This document shows positions 8,435 to 17,345 of a stretch of 34,149 nt of DNA, piece by piece (the stretch's first letter is position 1; each line of letters starts with the position of its first letter). A program made the translations under genes and the position numbers. Source of the stretch: Lachnospiraceae bacterium UBA7589 (lineage in GTDB: Bacteria; Bacillota; Clostridia; Lachnospirales; Lachnospiraceae); the NCBI GenBank assembly GCA_002476495.1, contig DLKL01000039.1, positions 1 through 34,149 of the forward strand, written 5' to 3'. The notes under the pieces were generated by a model. The model had not been told where the DNA came from, made no database searches, and saw only the letters and a program-made list of their open reading frames with translations.

Positions 8435-9388
8435 ATGGAAAATAATACTGCTAATAAATTAGTAATCCTTACAGGACCTACTGCTGTAGGTAAAACCGAA
8501 TTATCAATAAAGCTGGCTAAAGAAATAAACGGTGAAATTATATCTGCGGATTCAATCCAGGTATATAAGGGCTTTAACATCGGCTCCGCAAAAATTACAA
8601 AATCCGAAATGGAAGGAATTCCTCATCACCTTATTGATATTCTGGAGCCCCGGGACAGTTTTAATATAGCCCTGTTTAAAAAAATGGCAAAAGAAGCTGT
8701 AATGGATATTCAAAGCAGAAACAAAATACCTCTTGTCACGGGAGGCACCGGCTTTTATATCCAGTCCCTTTTATATGACATTGATTTTTCGGAGGAAAAA
8801 GAAGATGGGTACAGGGAGAAGCTGGAGGAACTTTTACATAAAAAGGGTACTGTATATATGCATTCCATGCTTAATGATATAGATCCCGAAGCGGCCACAC
8901 AGATTCACCCAAACAATAGCAAAAGGGTAATTCGTGCCATAGAATATTACCATCAGACCGGAGAAAAAATATCAATACATAACAAAAGAGAATCTGTTAA
9001 GACATCTCCTTACAATTTTGCTTATTTCGTATTAAACTGTGACAGAAATCTGCTGTACAAAAGAATAGAAAAACGTATTGACGTTATGATTGGGCAGGAT
9101 TTGATTGGTGAAGTCAGGAATCTTGTAGATAAGTATCAGCTCACTCCTGATATGGTTTCAATGCAGGGACTTGGATATAAGGAAATATACGAGTATATCT
9201 GCGGCAATATCACTCTGGACGAAGCAATAGCAATACTGAAAAGAGATACCAGACATTTTGCCAAAAGGCAGCTTACCTGGTTTAAACGCGAAAAGGATGT
9301 AATATGGATTGACAAGGCTATTTTGGACAGCTCTGAAAAGCAGCTTGCTTATATCAAGAAGATACTTATTGACAAGAAGATAATATAA
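8435..9388 (+). CDS. miaA: tRNA dimethylallyltransferase MiaA
   Basis: Transfers a dimethylallyl group to A37 of tRNAs that read codons starting with U, giving the i6A that MiaB modifies further. The P-loop GPTAVGKT lies at residues 14-21, followed by SADSIQVYKG and PHHLIDILEP. VTGGTGFYIQ and the tRNA-binding region with QLTWFKRE near the C-terminus complete the family pattern. The 317-residue length is normal. It is in the same operon as miaB, mutS and mutL, an arrangement common in Clostridia. Confidence 0.96.
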   Translation: MENNTANKLVILTGPTAVGKTELSIKLAKEINGEIISADSIQVYKGFNIGSAKITKSEMEGIPHHLIDILEPRDSFNIALFKKMAKEAVMDIQSRNKIPLVTGGTGFYIQSLLYDIDFSEEKEDGYREKLEELLHKKGTVYMHSMLNDIDPEAATQIHPNNSKRVIRAIEYYHQTGEKISIHNKRESVKTSPYNFAYFVLNCDRNLLYKRIEKRIDVMIGQDLIGEVRNLVDKYQLTPDMVSMQGLGYKEIYEYICGNITLDEAIAILKRDTRHFAKRQLTWFKREKDVIWIDKAILDSSEKQLAYIKKILIDKKII

Positions 9389-9400
9389 TTTGGAGGTATT

Positions 9401-10690
9401 ATGGGCAAAAACACATTAAAGGAATATTACTTAGGTCTTGGAATAGACGAAAAGGTATATGATTATTGCTGCAATATAGAGTCCGGTCTGACAGAACGTT
9501 TTTCTGTCATTGACCATATAGCAGAGCAAAATCAGATAAAGGTTATCAAAGCTATGCAGGAGGTTAATTTCGCTGAAGCCCATCTCAACGGAACCACAGG
9601 TTACGGATATAATGACGATGGAAGGGAAGCAGTTGAAAAAATATATGCTAAGGTATTCGGAACCCATGATGCACTCGTACGGCAACAGATTACCTGTGGT
9701 ACACATGCCTTATATATTGCCCTGTCTGCTAATTTAAGGCCGGGAGATGAAATTCTTTCTCCTGTTGGCAAGGTTTATGATACTCTTCAAAACGTAATAG
9801 GAACAAAACCCTCCAGGGGCTCGTTGGCTGAATTTGGCATAACATATCGCCAGGTTGACCTGCTGCCTGACGGAAGCTTTGATTTTGAAGGCATAAAAAA
9901 CAGTATAAACAGCCACACCAGACTTATCGAAATACAGCGTTCCAAGGGCTATGATGTAAGGCCTACCCTCTCTGTAGACCGGATTGGGGAGCTTATTTCC
10001 TATGTCAAAGCAATAAAACCGGATGTTATATGTATGGTAGATAATTGTTATGGTGAATTTGTAGAAACAAAAGAGCCCTCCCAGGTTGGTGCTGACATGA
10101 TTGTAGGTTCCCTGATAAAAAATCCCGGTGGTGGGCTTGCTCCTATCGGAGGATATATCTGTGGAACAAAGGAGTGTATTGAAAATTGTGCCTACAGACT
10201 AACCAGCCCCGGTCTTGGCAAGGAAGTTGGTGCATCCCTTGGTGTAACAAGAAGTATTGCCCAGGGACTTTTCCTGGCACCTACAGTAACCGCAGCCGCC
10301 CTTAAGGGTGCCATATTTGCAGCAAATGTTTATGAAAATCTGGGGTACAAAACCATACCAGACAAAAACCAGGAAAGGCATGATATTATTCAGGCGGTTG
10401 AATTTGGAAAGCCGGAATTGATTCAGGCATTTTGCGAAGGTATACAGGCGGCGGCTCCGGTAGACAGCTTCGTTACACCTGTACCATGGGATATGCCGGG
10501 ATATGACAGTCAGGTAATCATGGCCGCAGGAGCCTTTGTTTCCGGTGCTTCTATTGAATTAAGTGCAGATGCACCTATGAAGGAACCATATGCAGTATAT
10601 TTTCAAGGAGGATTAACCTATCCTCATGCCAAATTCGGAATTATGATGTCACTACAGAAAATTGTAGAAAAAGGACTTATAATATGGTAG
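9401..10690 (+). CDS. PLP-dependent methionine gamma-lyase family protein (YnbB / 'aluminium resistance protein' type)
   Basis: A fold-type I PLP enzyme of the family annotated as methionine gamma-lyase or aluminium resistance protein, whose physiological substrate is not established. The 429-residue length and the conserved glycine-rich block SLIKNPGGGLAPIGGY match the family; K240 in that block is the likely PLP lysine. DNCYGEFVE (the aspartate that contacts the cofactor ring) and TSPGLGKEVG are also seen. GGAGG sits 5 bp before the ATG. In B. subtilis ynbB is close to miaA and hfq, so the position just after miaA is conserved even though hfq is absent here. Confidence 0.88.
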   Translation: MGKNTLKEYYLGLGIDEKVYDYCCNIESGLTERFSVIDHIAEQNQIKVIKAMQEVNFAEAHLNGTTGYGYNDDGREAVEKIYAKVFGTHDALVRQQITCGTHALYIALSANLRPGDEILSPVGKVYDTLQNVIGTKPSRGSLAEFGITYRQVDLLPDGSFDFEGIKNSINSHTRLIEIQRSKGYDVRPTLSVDRIGELISYVKAIKPDVICMVDNCYGEFVETKEPSQVGADMIVGSLIKNPGGGLAPIGGYICGTKECIENCAYRLTSPGLGKEVGASLGVTRSIAQGLFLAPTVTAAALKGAIFAANVYENLGYKTIPDKNQERHDIIQAVEFGKPELIQAFCEGIQAAAPVDSFVTPVPWDMPGYDSQVIMAAGAFVSGASIELSADAPMKEPYAVYFQGGLTYPHAKFGIMMSLQKIVEKGLIIW

Positions 10691-10721
10691 ACTAAAATAG
10701 ATTTTATTAGGAGGATATTTT

Positions 10722-10982
10722 ATGGCTGGAAATGTTAACAAAAATGGATGGACAATGCTTCTGATTCTTCTATGCGGTATTGTTCTTGGAGGATTCATCG
10801 GATATCTGTGTCGTAATATAGGCTGGCTAAGCTGGCTGAATTATGGACAGACCTTCGGCTTATCGTCACCCGTTGTTTTGGATTTAGGTATTCTTGTTAT
10901 TACCTTCGGTCTTGTTATTACAATTAATATAGCCAGCATAATCGGACTTATAATCGGAATTATACTCTACAAAAAATTGTAA
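10722..10982 (+). CDS. Small two-span membrane protein, DUF4321-like
   Basis: An 86-residue hydrophobic protein of unknown function. A glycine-rich membrane segment (about residues 11-29, CGIVLGGFIGYL) is followed by an amphipathic loop and a long C-terminal hydrophobic stretch (about 52-83). The size, pattern and position just before radC fit the DUF4321 family of Clostridia; the assignment is from memory of the family. AGGAGG precedes the ATG. Nothing visible suggests an enzyme. Confidence 0.7.
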   Translation: MAGNVNKNGWTMLLILLCGIVLGGFIGYLCRNIGWLSWLNYGQTFGLSSPVVLDLGILVITFGLVITINIASIIGLIIGIILYKKL

Positions 10983-11024
10983 ATACATATTTTCTTTTGC
11001 ATCTGGAGAGGTGAAAGGAACAAT

Positions 11025-11723
11025 ATGAATAATTTGATAAAGGATATGGCTTATTGCGAACGGCCATATGAAAAAGCAATGTCAAAAGGTGTTGATACCT
11101 TGAGCGATGCTGAGCTCTTAGCAATTATACTTCGCAGCGGTACAGGAAGCACAAGCTCTGTTACTTTGGCAAACCAGGTTCTCAATGCCCATATTACCCA
11201 TAAGGGGATTCTGGGACTTAATTTTTTAAGAAGAGAGGACTATATCAAAATAAAGGGCATCGGAAACACAAAGGCCACTCTTTTAATGGCTGTCAGTGAG
11301 CTGTCAAAACGAATGAACCTCACCAGCCTTTCAGCCGGAATTAGTTTTGATAACCCGGCTTCCATTGGAGAATATTATATGGAAAAATGCAAATATTTTA
11401 CTACTGAAAAGGTATTTCTTATGTTATTTTCCAACAATCACTCCCTCATAAAAGAGCTTCAGCTTTCAGAGGGAATAATAAACCAGACTCTGGTATCGAC
11501 AAGAAACATATACATCGAGGCACTGAAATACGAGGCTGTACGCCTTGTTCTTGTACATAATCATCCATCAGGTGATCCAACACCAAGCAGGGCAGATATT
11601 GACCTGACAAAAAAAGTAAAGGATAGCGGACAGTTGTTGGATATATTATTATCAGATCATATTATAGTAGGTCACGGCTTATATTTTAGTATGATGGAAA
11701 GAGGCATTTTAAATGAGATTTGA
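11025..11723 (+). CDS. radC: RadC family JAB/MPN-domain protein
   Basis: A 232-residue protein with an N-terminal UPF0758 helical part holding a helix-hairpin-helix (IKGIGNTKATLLMA, about 75-90). The C-terminal JAB/MPN metalloprotease-like domain has the zinc motif HNHPSGDPTPSRAD at 178-191 (H178, H180, D191). Despite the name, a role in DNA repair has not been firmly shown; the family is also described as affecting recombination or competence. The ribosome binding region GGAGAGGTGAAAGGA is strong. The last 11 bases overlap mreC, so radC occupies the place next to the mre genes where mreB normally stands. Confidence 0.93.
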   Translation: MNNLIKDMAYCERPYEKAMSKGVDTLSDAELLAIILRSGTGSTSSVTLANQVLNAHITHKGILGLNFLRREDYIKIKGIGNTKATLLMAVSELSKRMNLTSLSAGISFDNPASIGEYYMEKCKYFTTEKVFLMLFSNNHSLIKELQLSEGIINQTLVSTRNIYIEALKYEAVRLVLVHNHPSGDPTPSRADIDLTKKVKDSGQLLDILLSDHIIVGHGLYFSMMERGILNEI

Positions 11724-12567
11724 CAGACAGAAGGATATCAGTCCAAAATACCTGTTTTTGGCATTAACAATAATATGTGTTATTCTTTTATTTATGTCAT
11801 TTTTTGTATCTGATAGGATTGCAATGATAAAAGGAATAACAGGCCGGATTGTGACTCCGTTGCAAAAAGGCATAAACGAGATTGGTATATGGACCGATTC
11901 AAAAATAGAAAATATGCAAAAAATCGAGGCACTTACAGAGGAAAACGAAAAGCTCAGGGAACAGCTTGATGAAAGCAGAAGAAATGAGACTATGTACCAA
12001 AACAGGCTGTCAGAATTAGAGTCATTGCAAAAGCTTTATTCTCTTGATGAGCTTTATCCAAAATATAATACAACAGGTGCCCACGTTTTTGCCAAGGACT
12101 CCTCGTCATGGTTTTGTGCATTTTATATTGATAAAGGCGCCGATGACGGAATATATGAAGGAGCAAATGTACTGTCGGGTGAAGGTCTTGCAGGTATTGT
12201 AACAGAATGTCACAATGACTATTCAAAGGTAAGGGCAATTATTGATGACAATTCAAAGGTAAGTGCAAAAATAATGCCATCCAATGCATTATGTACCGTA
12301 GAGGGCAGCGTAAACATATATCAGGATGGGTATATTACAGTTACTGATATAGATAAGGATGCAAAAATATCCATAGGAGATAAGGTTGTTACCTCAAATA
12401 TATCTGACCGTTATCATGGTGGACTGGCTATAGGCTATGTTGCCCAGGTATCCAATGATCCAAATAACCTGACAAAAACCGCTCTCATTACGCCTTGCGT
12501 TGACTATAATAACATAGATGCTGTACTTATCATTACAGATGAGACAAACAGTATTGACACAAATTAA
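11713..12567 (+). CDS. mreC: Rod-shape-determining protein MreC
   Basis: A bitopic membrane protein that scaffolds the elongation peptidoglycan machinery by contacting PBP2 and MreD. A membrane segment lies at about residues 13-33, a heptad-rich coiled coil at about 60-105, and the two-barrel MreC domain after it. The family block SKVRAIIDDNSKVSAKI and the late GGLAIGYVAQVSND are present. The length of 284 residues is typical. The start codon lies inside radC, so it is probably translationally coupled to it. No mreB is found upstream. Confidence 0.95.
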   Translation: MRFDRQKDISPKYLFLALTIICVILLFMSFFVSDRIAMIKGITGRIVTPLQKGINEIGIWTDSKIENMQKIEALTEENEKLREQLDESRRNETMYQNRLSELESLQKLYSLDELYPKYNTTGAHVFAKDSSSWFCAFYIDKGADDGIYEGANVLSGEGLAGIVTECHNDYSKVRAIIDDNSKVSAKIMPSNALCTVEGSVNIYQDGYITVTDIDKDAKISIGDKVVTSNISDRYHGGLAIGYVAQVSNDPNNLTKTALITPCVDYNNIDAVLIITDETNSIDTN

Positions 12568-12590
12568 ATTAATATAAGGAGCATCTCTAT

Positions 12591-13085
12591 ATGCGGCGTG
12601 TATTAACACTGACTGTACTTATTATATTTAATTTTATATTGCAATCCACGATATTTGGATTTCACAATATAGGGAGTATTTCTCCAAATCTTATGCTTAT
12701 CCTTACCATGTCCTTTGGTCTTATGAGAGGAAGGAAGGAGGGCCTTTTAGTAGGATTTTTCTGTGGATTTCTGGCCGACTGTATGTTTTCCACCGTCTTA
12801 GGCCCTTATATGTTTATTTATATGCTTATCGGATATATAAACGGCTTCTTTCATAAAAGCTACATCATAGAAGATGTGTTATTGCCACTTATTGTTATAG
12901 TAGTAGACGAGATTATATTTAATTTGCTTATATATGTTGTCTTTTTCCTTTTGAACAACCGTTTAAGCCTGGGTGATTATATTATGAAGCTTATTCTTCC
13001 CGAAACCATGGGGACTGGCTTGCTTACAATAATTATTTACAAATTCTATGTATATGTAAATAAATGGCTTAAGGAAAAGGCATAG
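12591..13085 (+). CDS. mreD: Rod-shape-determining protein MreD
   Basis: A 164-residue integral membrane protein with about five hydrophobic helices, the hallmark of MreD. It starts MRRVLTLTVLIIFNFILQST and contains the family's short polar loop GRKEGLLVGFFCGFLADCM. It partners MreC and PBP2 in the elongasome. AAGGAG precedes the ATG, and the gene lies between mreC and mrdA, the usual order. The sequence is poorly conserved in general, so the position counts as much as the sequence. Confidence 0.92.
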   Translation: MRRVLTLTVLIIFNFILQSTIFGFHNIGSISPNLMLILTMSFGLMRGRKEGLLVGFFCGFLADCMFSTVLGPYMFIYMLIGYINGFFHKSYIIEDVLLPLIVIVVDEIIFNLLIYVVFFLLNNRLSLGDYIMKLILPETMGTGLLTIIIYKFYVYVNKWLKEKA

Positions 13086-13100
13086 CAGAAAGGAAATCCT

Positions 13101-16010
13101 ATGTTTAAAGAGTTTCTTCAATCTTTGTTGGAAATAATAAAAGATTATGTAAAACACAGACTTTTCCCTGTAACTGTGGTCATTATAGTTTTGTTTTCCA
13201 TTCTGGTTAACAGATTGTTTACACTTCAGATAGTTGAAGGTGAAGAACATATGGAGAACTTTATTTACAAATCAGAAAAAACTCTTACGATAGAACCCGT
13301 AAGAGGAAATATACGGGACAGAAACGGAAAGCTTCTGGCATACAACGAATTATCTTATTCTGTTGTATATAGCAACCAGACTGCCTTAAGTGAACGGGCA
13401 AAGGAGCTTGGTATATCCGAAAACCAGTTAAAAAACAGTATACTTCATAAAACCATAGGTATTTTGGAAAGTAACAACGATACAATATATGTAGACTTTC
13501 CGATAGAAATAACAGCTGAAGGAAATTATGCCTTTACCACAAAGGATTCCCCACTTAGAAATTTCCTGAAAAATGTATATAGTGCCAATTCCTACGACAG
13601 CATGACGGATGAACAAAAAAATTCCACTGCGGAGGATGTTGTAAATTATCTTGGTAAAAGACTTTTTGAAATATCCGATGATTATTCAAAGGAGGAAGGT
13701 CTTAAAATACTTGCCTGCCGTTACAAGCTCTGGCTTAATCGTTTTCAACAGTATATGCCTGTCACCATTGCTTACAACATCAGTGAAAAAAGTAATGCTG
13801 TCATATCTGAATATATGGATGAGCTGATTGGTATAGACATAACCGTAAAATCTCTCAGAAAATACAATGATGCCATCTACTTTGCGCATATTATCGGATA
13901 TACCGGGCAGATTTCCTCAGATGAAATGGAACAGTATAATGCCGATCTTCCCGATGACTTAAAATATACCAATCAGGATTCTGTGGGCAAGATAGGGATT
14001 GAACAATATTGTGAAGAATACTTAAGAGGAAAAAGCGGTTATCAGAAGATGTATGTTGATAACCTTGGAAAAGTTATAGAAACCGTCGATTCTTCTCCGG
14101 CAATTGCAGGAAACGATGTATATCTCACGATAGATGCGGATCTTCAAAAATACTGTTATATTACCCTGGAAAAAGAAATAGCATCTGTTATATTGCAAAA
14201 CCTGGTCAACATGTCTACAGTAACCCCCGGGAAAAACACAAAAATTCCTATAACCGATGTTTATTTTGGGCTGTTCAACAACAATTATATTTCCATATAC
14301 GATATGGAGGATGGGGATGCAACAGATATAGAAAAAAAAGTATACAGCAGCTTTTCCGTAGAAAAAGAGGAAACCCTTTCCGAAATCAATAAAATTCTGA
14401 CTATCGATTTTACTCCTGTTAAAGAGCTTCCTGCAAATTATCAGAATTATATGGAATATATCTGCGAATTTTTAAGTGAAAACGGTATATTTAACACATC
14501 CCTTATATCCCGGGATAACCAGGAATACTTAGATTATGTTGATAATAAAACCTCACTTGAGCATTATTTGAAGTATGCCATAAGCGTTGAAGCAATAGAT
14601 ATTTCCATGCTGGATGCGGAGAGCAATTATTATGATACCGATGAAGTATACGACCTGCTTTGCAAATATATTGTAAATTATCTTGATTTAGATACCGAAT
14701 TCGACAAACTTGTTATAAAAGATATGTTACAATCCTCAAAAATATCCGGTTATGATGTTGTTAATCTGATTTATGACCAGGGAGTTCTTCCTTCTGACGG
14801 TGACAAGGAATACTCCGAATTCATGAATGGGGCATATGGTCCATATGAATTTATGATAAGGAAAATCAGCAACCTGGAAATAACACCTGCTATGCTTGCA
14901 CTGGATACCTGTTCGGGCTCTATTATAGTTACAGACGTAAATACAGGAGATGTACTTGCCATGGTCACATATCCAAGTTATGACAATAATTATCTTACCA
15001 ATGAGGTTAATGCAGAATACTACAACAGACTTCTGGAGGATAAGACAACTCCTCTTATCAATCGTGCTTCAATGCAGCGCTCAGCTCCCGGATCTACCTA
15101 TAAGCCTCTTGTAGCTGTAGCGGGGCTTTCAGAGGGAATTATTGATCATTCATCGACCCTGTATTGCGGCGGTCTTTTTGATAAGATCGGAACCCCTGCA
15201 AAATGCTGGGTATACCCTTCAGGTCACGGATATCTTGATGTACAGAGTGCTCTTCAAAGATCCTGCAACATCTTCTTTTATGATGTCGGATACAATATGG
15301 CCCTTGACGAAAATGGACAATACAACGATGAGCAGGGTATTGCTACACTTACAAAATATGCTGAAATGTTCGGATTAAACGATTACTCGGGTATTGAACT
15401 TCCCGAAATAGCTCCTAATGTTTCTGACAATGATGTAGTGCGAAGCTCTATCGGACAGGGTAGAAATGCCTATGCACCGGTCCAGATTTCGCGATATGTT
15501 ACCACTATTGCCAACAAGGGAACCTGCTATGATCTTACGCTTATCGACAAGGTAACAGATTACGAGGGCAATCTTATTAAGGATAACCAGGCTGTCCTGC
15601 ATCACCAGCTTGATATAAGAGAGGACATATGGGCAGATGTCCACGCAGGAATGCGCCGGGTTGTTCAGATAGATACCTCCCAGAGTGCTATGGTCAATAA
15701 GGTAGGCATTAATATAGCCGGAAAGACCGGAACAGCACAGGAAAGTAATGTCAAGCCCGACCATGCCGTATTCATTTCCTTTGCACCATATGAAAATCCT
15801 GAAGTTTCTGTTACCTGTGTATTAAGAAACGGATACCATTCCAGCAATGCAAAGGAAGTTGCGGGATTTGTTTATGCATATCTATATGATCCATCCCTGC
15901 TGGTTGATGAGGATATAATAGACAATGCATTAAACTATATCAACATACAGGCGGAAGAGGAAAATACCACCGAGGAGGAGCAGACTGTAGAAACAGAAAT
16001 TATTGATTAA
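13101..16010 (+). CDS. mrdA: Penicillin-binding protein 2, elongation transpeptidase with large insertion
   Basis: A class B PBP that cross-links side-wall peptidoglycan together with RodA. One membrane segment (about residues 20-42) is followed by the pedestal domain (PVRGNIRDRNGKLLAYNELSY). The transpeptidase catalytic motifs are S665-T-Y-K668, S721-C-N723 and K875-T-G-T878, all intact. The C-terminus is a Glu/Thr-rich tail of about 25 residues. At 969 residues it is far longer than the usual 600-720. Most of the excess is about 240 residues between TIDADLQ (about 342) and GSIIVTDVNTGDVLAM (about 604), a place where typical PBP2s have a short link. Similar enlarged PBP2s occur in Lachnospiraceae. 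Its neighbours mreC, mreD and rodA support the elongation role. Confidence 0.94.
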   Translation: MFKEFLQSLLEIIKDYVKHRLFPVTVVIIVLFSILVNRLFTLQIVEGEEHMENFIYKSEKTLTIEPVRGNIRDRNGKLLAYNELSYSVVYSNQTALSERAKELGISENQLKNSILHKTIGILESNNDTIYVDFPIEITAEGNYAFTTKDSPLRNFLKNVYSANSYDSMTDEQKNSTAEDVVNYLGKRLFEISDDYSKEEGLKILACRYKLWLNRFQQYMPVTIAYNISEKSNAVISEYMDELIGIDITVKSLRKYNDAIYFAHIIGYTGQISSDEMEQYNADLPDDLKYTNQDSVGKIGIEQYCEEYLRGKSGYQKMYVDNLGKVIETVDSSPAIAGNDVYLTIDADLQKYCYITLEKEIASVILQNLVNMSTVTPGKNTKIPITDVYFGLFNNNYISIYDMEDGDATDIEKKVYSSFSVEKEETLSEINKILTIDFTPVKELPANYQNYMEYICEFLSENGIFNTSLISRDNQEYLDYVDNKTSLEHYLKYAISVEAIDISMLDAESNYYDTDEVYDLLCKYIVNYLDLDTEFDKLVIKDMLQSSKISGYDVVNLIYDQGVLPSDGDKEYSEFMNGAYGPYEFMIRKISNLEITPAMLALDTCSGSIIVTDVNTGDVLAMVTYPSYDNNYLTNEVNAEYYNRLLEDKTTPLINRASMQRSAPGSTYKPLVAVAGLSEGIIDHSSTLYCGGLFDKIGTPAKCWVYPSGHGYLDVQSALQRSCNIFFYDVGYNMALDENGQYNDEQGIATLTKYAEMFGLNDYSGIELPEIAPNVSDNDVVRSSIGQGRNAYAPVQISRYVTTIANKGTCYDLTLIDKVTDYEGNLIKDNQAVLHHQLDIREDIWADVHAGMRRVVQIDTSQSAMVNKVGINIAGKTGTAQESNVKPDHAVFISFAPYENPEVSVTCVLRNGYHSSNAKEVAGFVYAYLYDPSLLVDEDIIDNALNYINIQAEEENTTEEEQTVETEIID

Positions 16011-16033
16011 ATATTTAATATGCGAGGTGAATG

Positions 16034-16543
16034 ATGAATAGTCCCGTTATTATTAAAGGTAATAAATGGGGAATAAAGCTTATAATCCACAGAGAAGCCA
16101 CTGTAAAAGATGTAGTGGAAGCATTAAAAATCAAGCTTCAGAATACAAGTGACTATTATAAGAATATAAAACCCATTACAGTTTCCTTTGATGGAAAAAA
16201 TATAACGGAAGATGAAAAAGCAGCAATACTGGATACGCTTAGAGAAATTGGTTTAAATATTAAAACTTTATCAGGCAAAACACAAAGCTTTACAACCGTG
16301 AAAAAACAAGAGCAGCCTTTAGTGGACGGTCTTTTCTTCATAGGCAACATAAATGCCGGTCAATCCGTTGATGCATCGGAAAGTGTTGTAATAGTAGGAA
16401 ACGTTGAAGCTGGTGCCTCCGTCTATTCAGAAGGTAATATTATTATTATCGGTGAACTAAATGGATATGCAGAATCAGGCTACAAAGGAAGAAATGATAC
16501 ATTTGTATATAGTTTGATTTCGGGAGGGAAAATTAATGAGTGA
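16034..16543 (+). CDS. minC: Septum site-determining protein MinC, short C-terminal form
   Basis: An FtsZ-assembly inhibitor recruited by MinD. The N-terminal domain (about residues 1-100) binds FtsZ; the C-terminal part is a beta-helix with repeated GNxNAGxSV / GNVEAGASV / GNIIIIGELNG turns. The INAGQSV turn corresponds to the RSGQ region that contacts MinD in E. coli. The protein has about 169 residues where 210-230 is usual. It stops shortly after the NDTFVYSL strand, without the final strand and tail (typically a PTQLRI-like segment). The ATG at 16034 is preferred over the ATG 3 bp upstream because it is 6 bp after GAGG. The last 8 bases overlap minD. Confidence 0.88.
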   Translation: MNSPVIIKGNKWGIKLIIHREATVKDVVEALKIKLQNTSDYYKNIKPITVSFDGKNITEDEKAAILDTLREIGLNIKTLSGKTQSFTTVKKQEQPLVDGLFFIGNINAGQSVDASESVVIVGNVEAGASVYSEGNIIIIGELNGYAESGYKGRNDTFVYSLISGGKINE

Positions 16544-17345
16544 AGTTATTGTTGTTACATCCGGCAAGGGTGGTGTAGGTAAAACCACCACTACCGCTAA
16601 TATTGGATATAGTCTGGCAGGTCTTGGATATAAGGTTTTGCTTATTGATACAGATATCGGACTTAGAAATCTTGATGTTGTTATGGGACTGGAAAACCGT
16701 ATAGTATATAATATAGTAGACGTAATAGAAGGAAATTGCCGTTATAATCAGGCTATAATAAAGGATAAAAACCGTCAGGGGCTTTCTCTTTTACCCGCAG
16801 CACAGACCAGAGATAAAACAGCTATTTCCCCTGAGCAGATGAAAAAGCTTATGGAACAGCTAAAGCCTGATTATGATTACATAATAATTGATTGCCCTGC
16901 CGGTATAGAACACGGCTTTAAAAATGCGATTGCAGCTGCAGAAAGAGCAATCATAGTAACAACCCCTGAGGTTTCTGCCATAAGAGACGCTGACAGGATA
17001 ATAGGAATTCTTGATGCCAACGAAATGCCAAGGATAGATCTTGTAATAAATAAAATACGTCTTGACATGGTAAGACGTGGAGATATGATGTCTGTAGATG
17101 ATGTAATAGATATCCTCTCAATTAATCTTATAGGAACCATATATGATGATGAAAGTATAGTAATCTCAACAAACAGAGGCGAGCCTGTGGCAGGCTGCAA
17201 TTCAAAATCCGGACGTGCTTATGAAAATATTGCAAGAAAAATATCCGGATGTGTTACAAATAATAAGGATGAGACCTTTAAACTATTTAAATGGATAAAG
17301 AAGAAGGAAAAACATGTTCACAAAATTCAATCTCAAGGACTATAA
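16536..17345 (+). CDS. minD: Septum site-determining ATPase MinD
   Basis: A ParA/MinD-type ATPase that binds membrane as an ATP dimer and activates MinC. The deviant Walker A motif SGKGGVGKTTT spans residues 9-19, with signature lysine K11 and P-loop K16. DTDIGLRNLDVVMGL and DCPAGIEHGF follow. The C-terminus has a basic amphipathic segment, FKLFKWIKKKEKH, fitting the membrane-targeting helix, and runs about 10 residues further, into the start of rodA. The ribosome binding site GGGAGG lies within minC. No minE follows; the next gene is rodA, overlapping by 32 bases. Confidence 0.95.
   Translation: MSEVIVVTSGKGGVGKTTTTANIGYSLAGLGYKVLLIDTDIGLRNLDVVMGLENRIVYNIVDVIEGNCRYNQAIIKDKNRQGLSLLPAAQTRDKTAISPEQMKKLMEQLKPDYDYIIIDCPAGIEHGFKNAIAAAERAIIVTTPEVSAIRDADRIIGILDANEMPRIDLVINKIRLDMVRRGDMMSVDDVIDILSINLIGTIYDDESIVISTNRGEPVAGCNSKSGRAYENIARKISGCVTNNKDETFKLFKWIKKKEKHVHKIQSQGL

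Noticed and set aside
12221..12260. Direct repeat of ATTCAAAGGT 30 bp apart in mreC
   Set aside because: Explained by the repeated NSKV/YSKV motif conserved in MreC proteins; not a DNA element.
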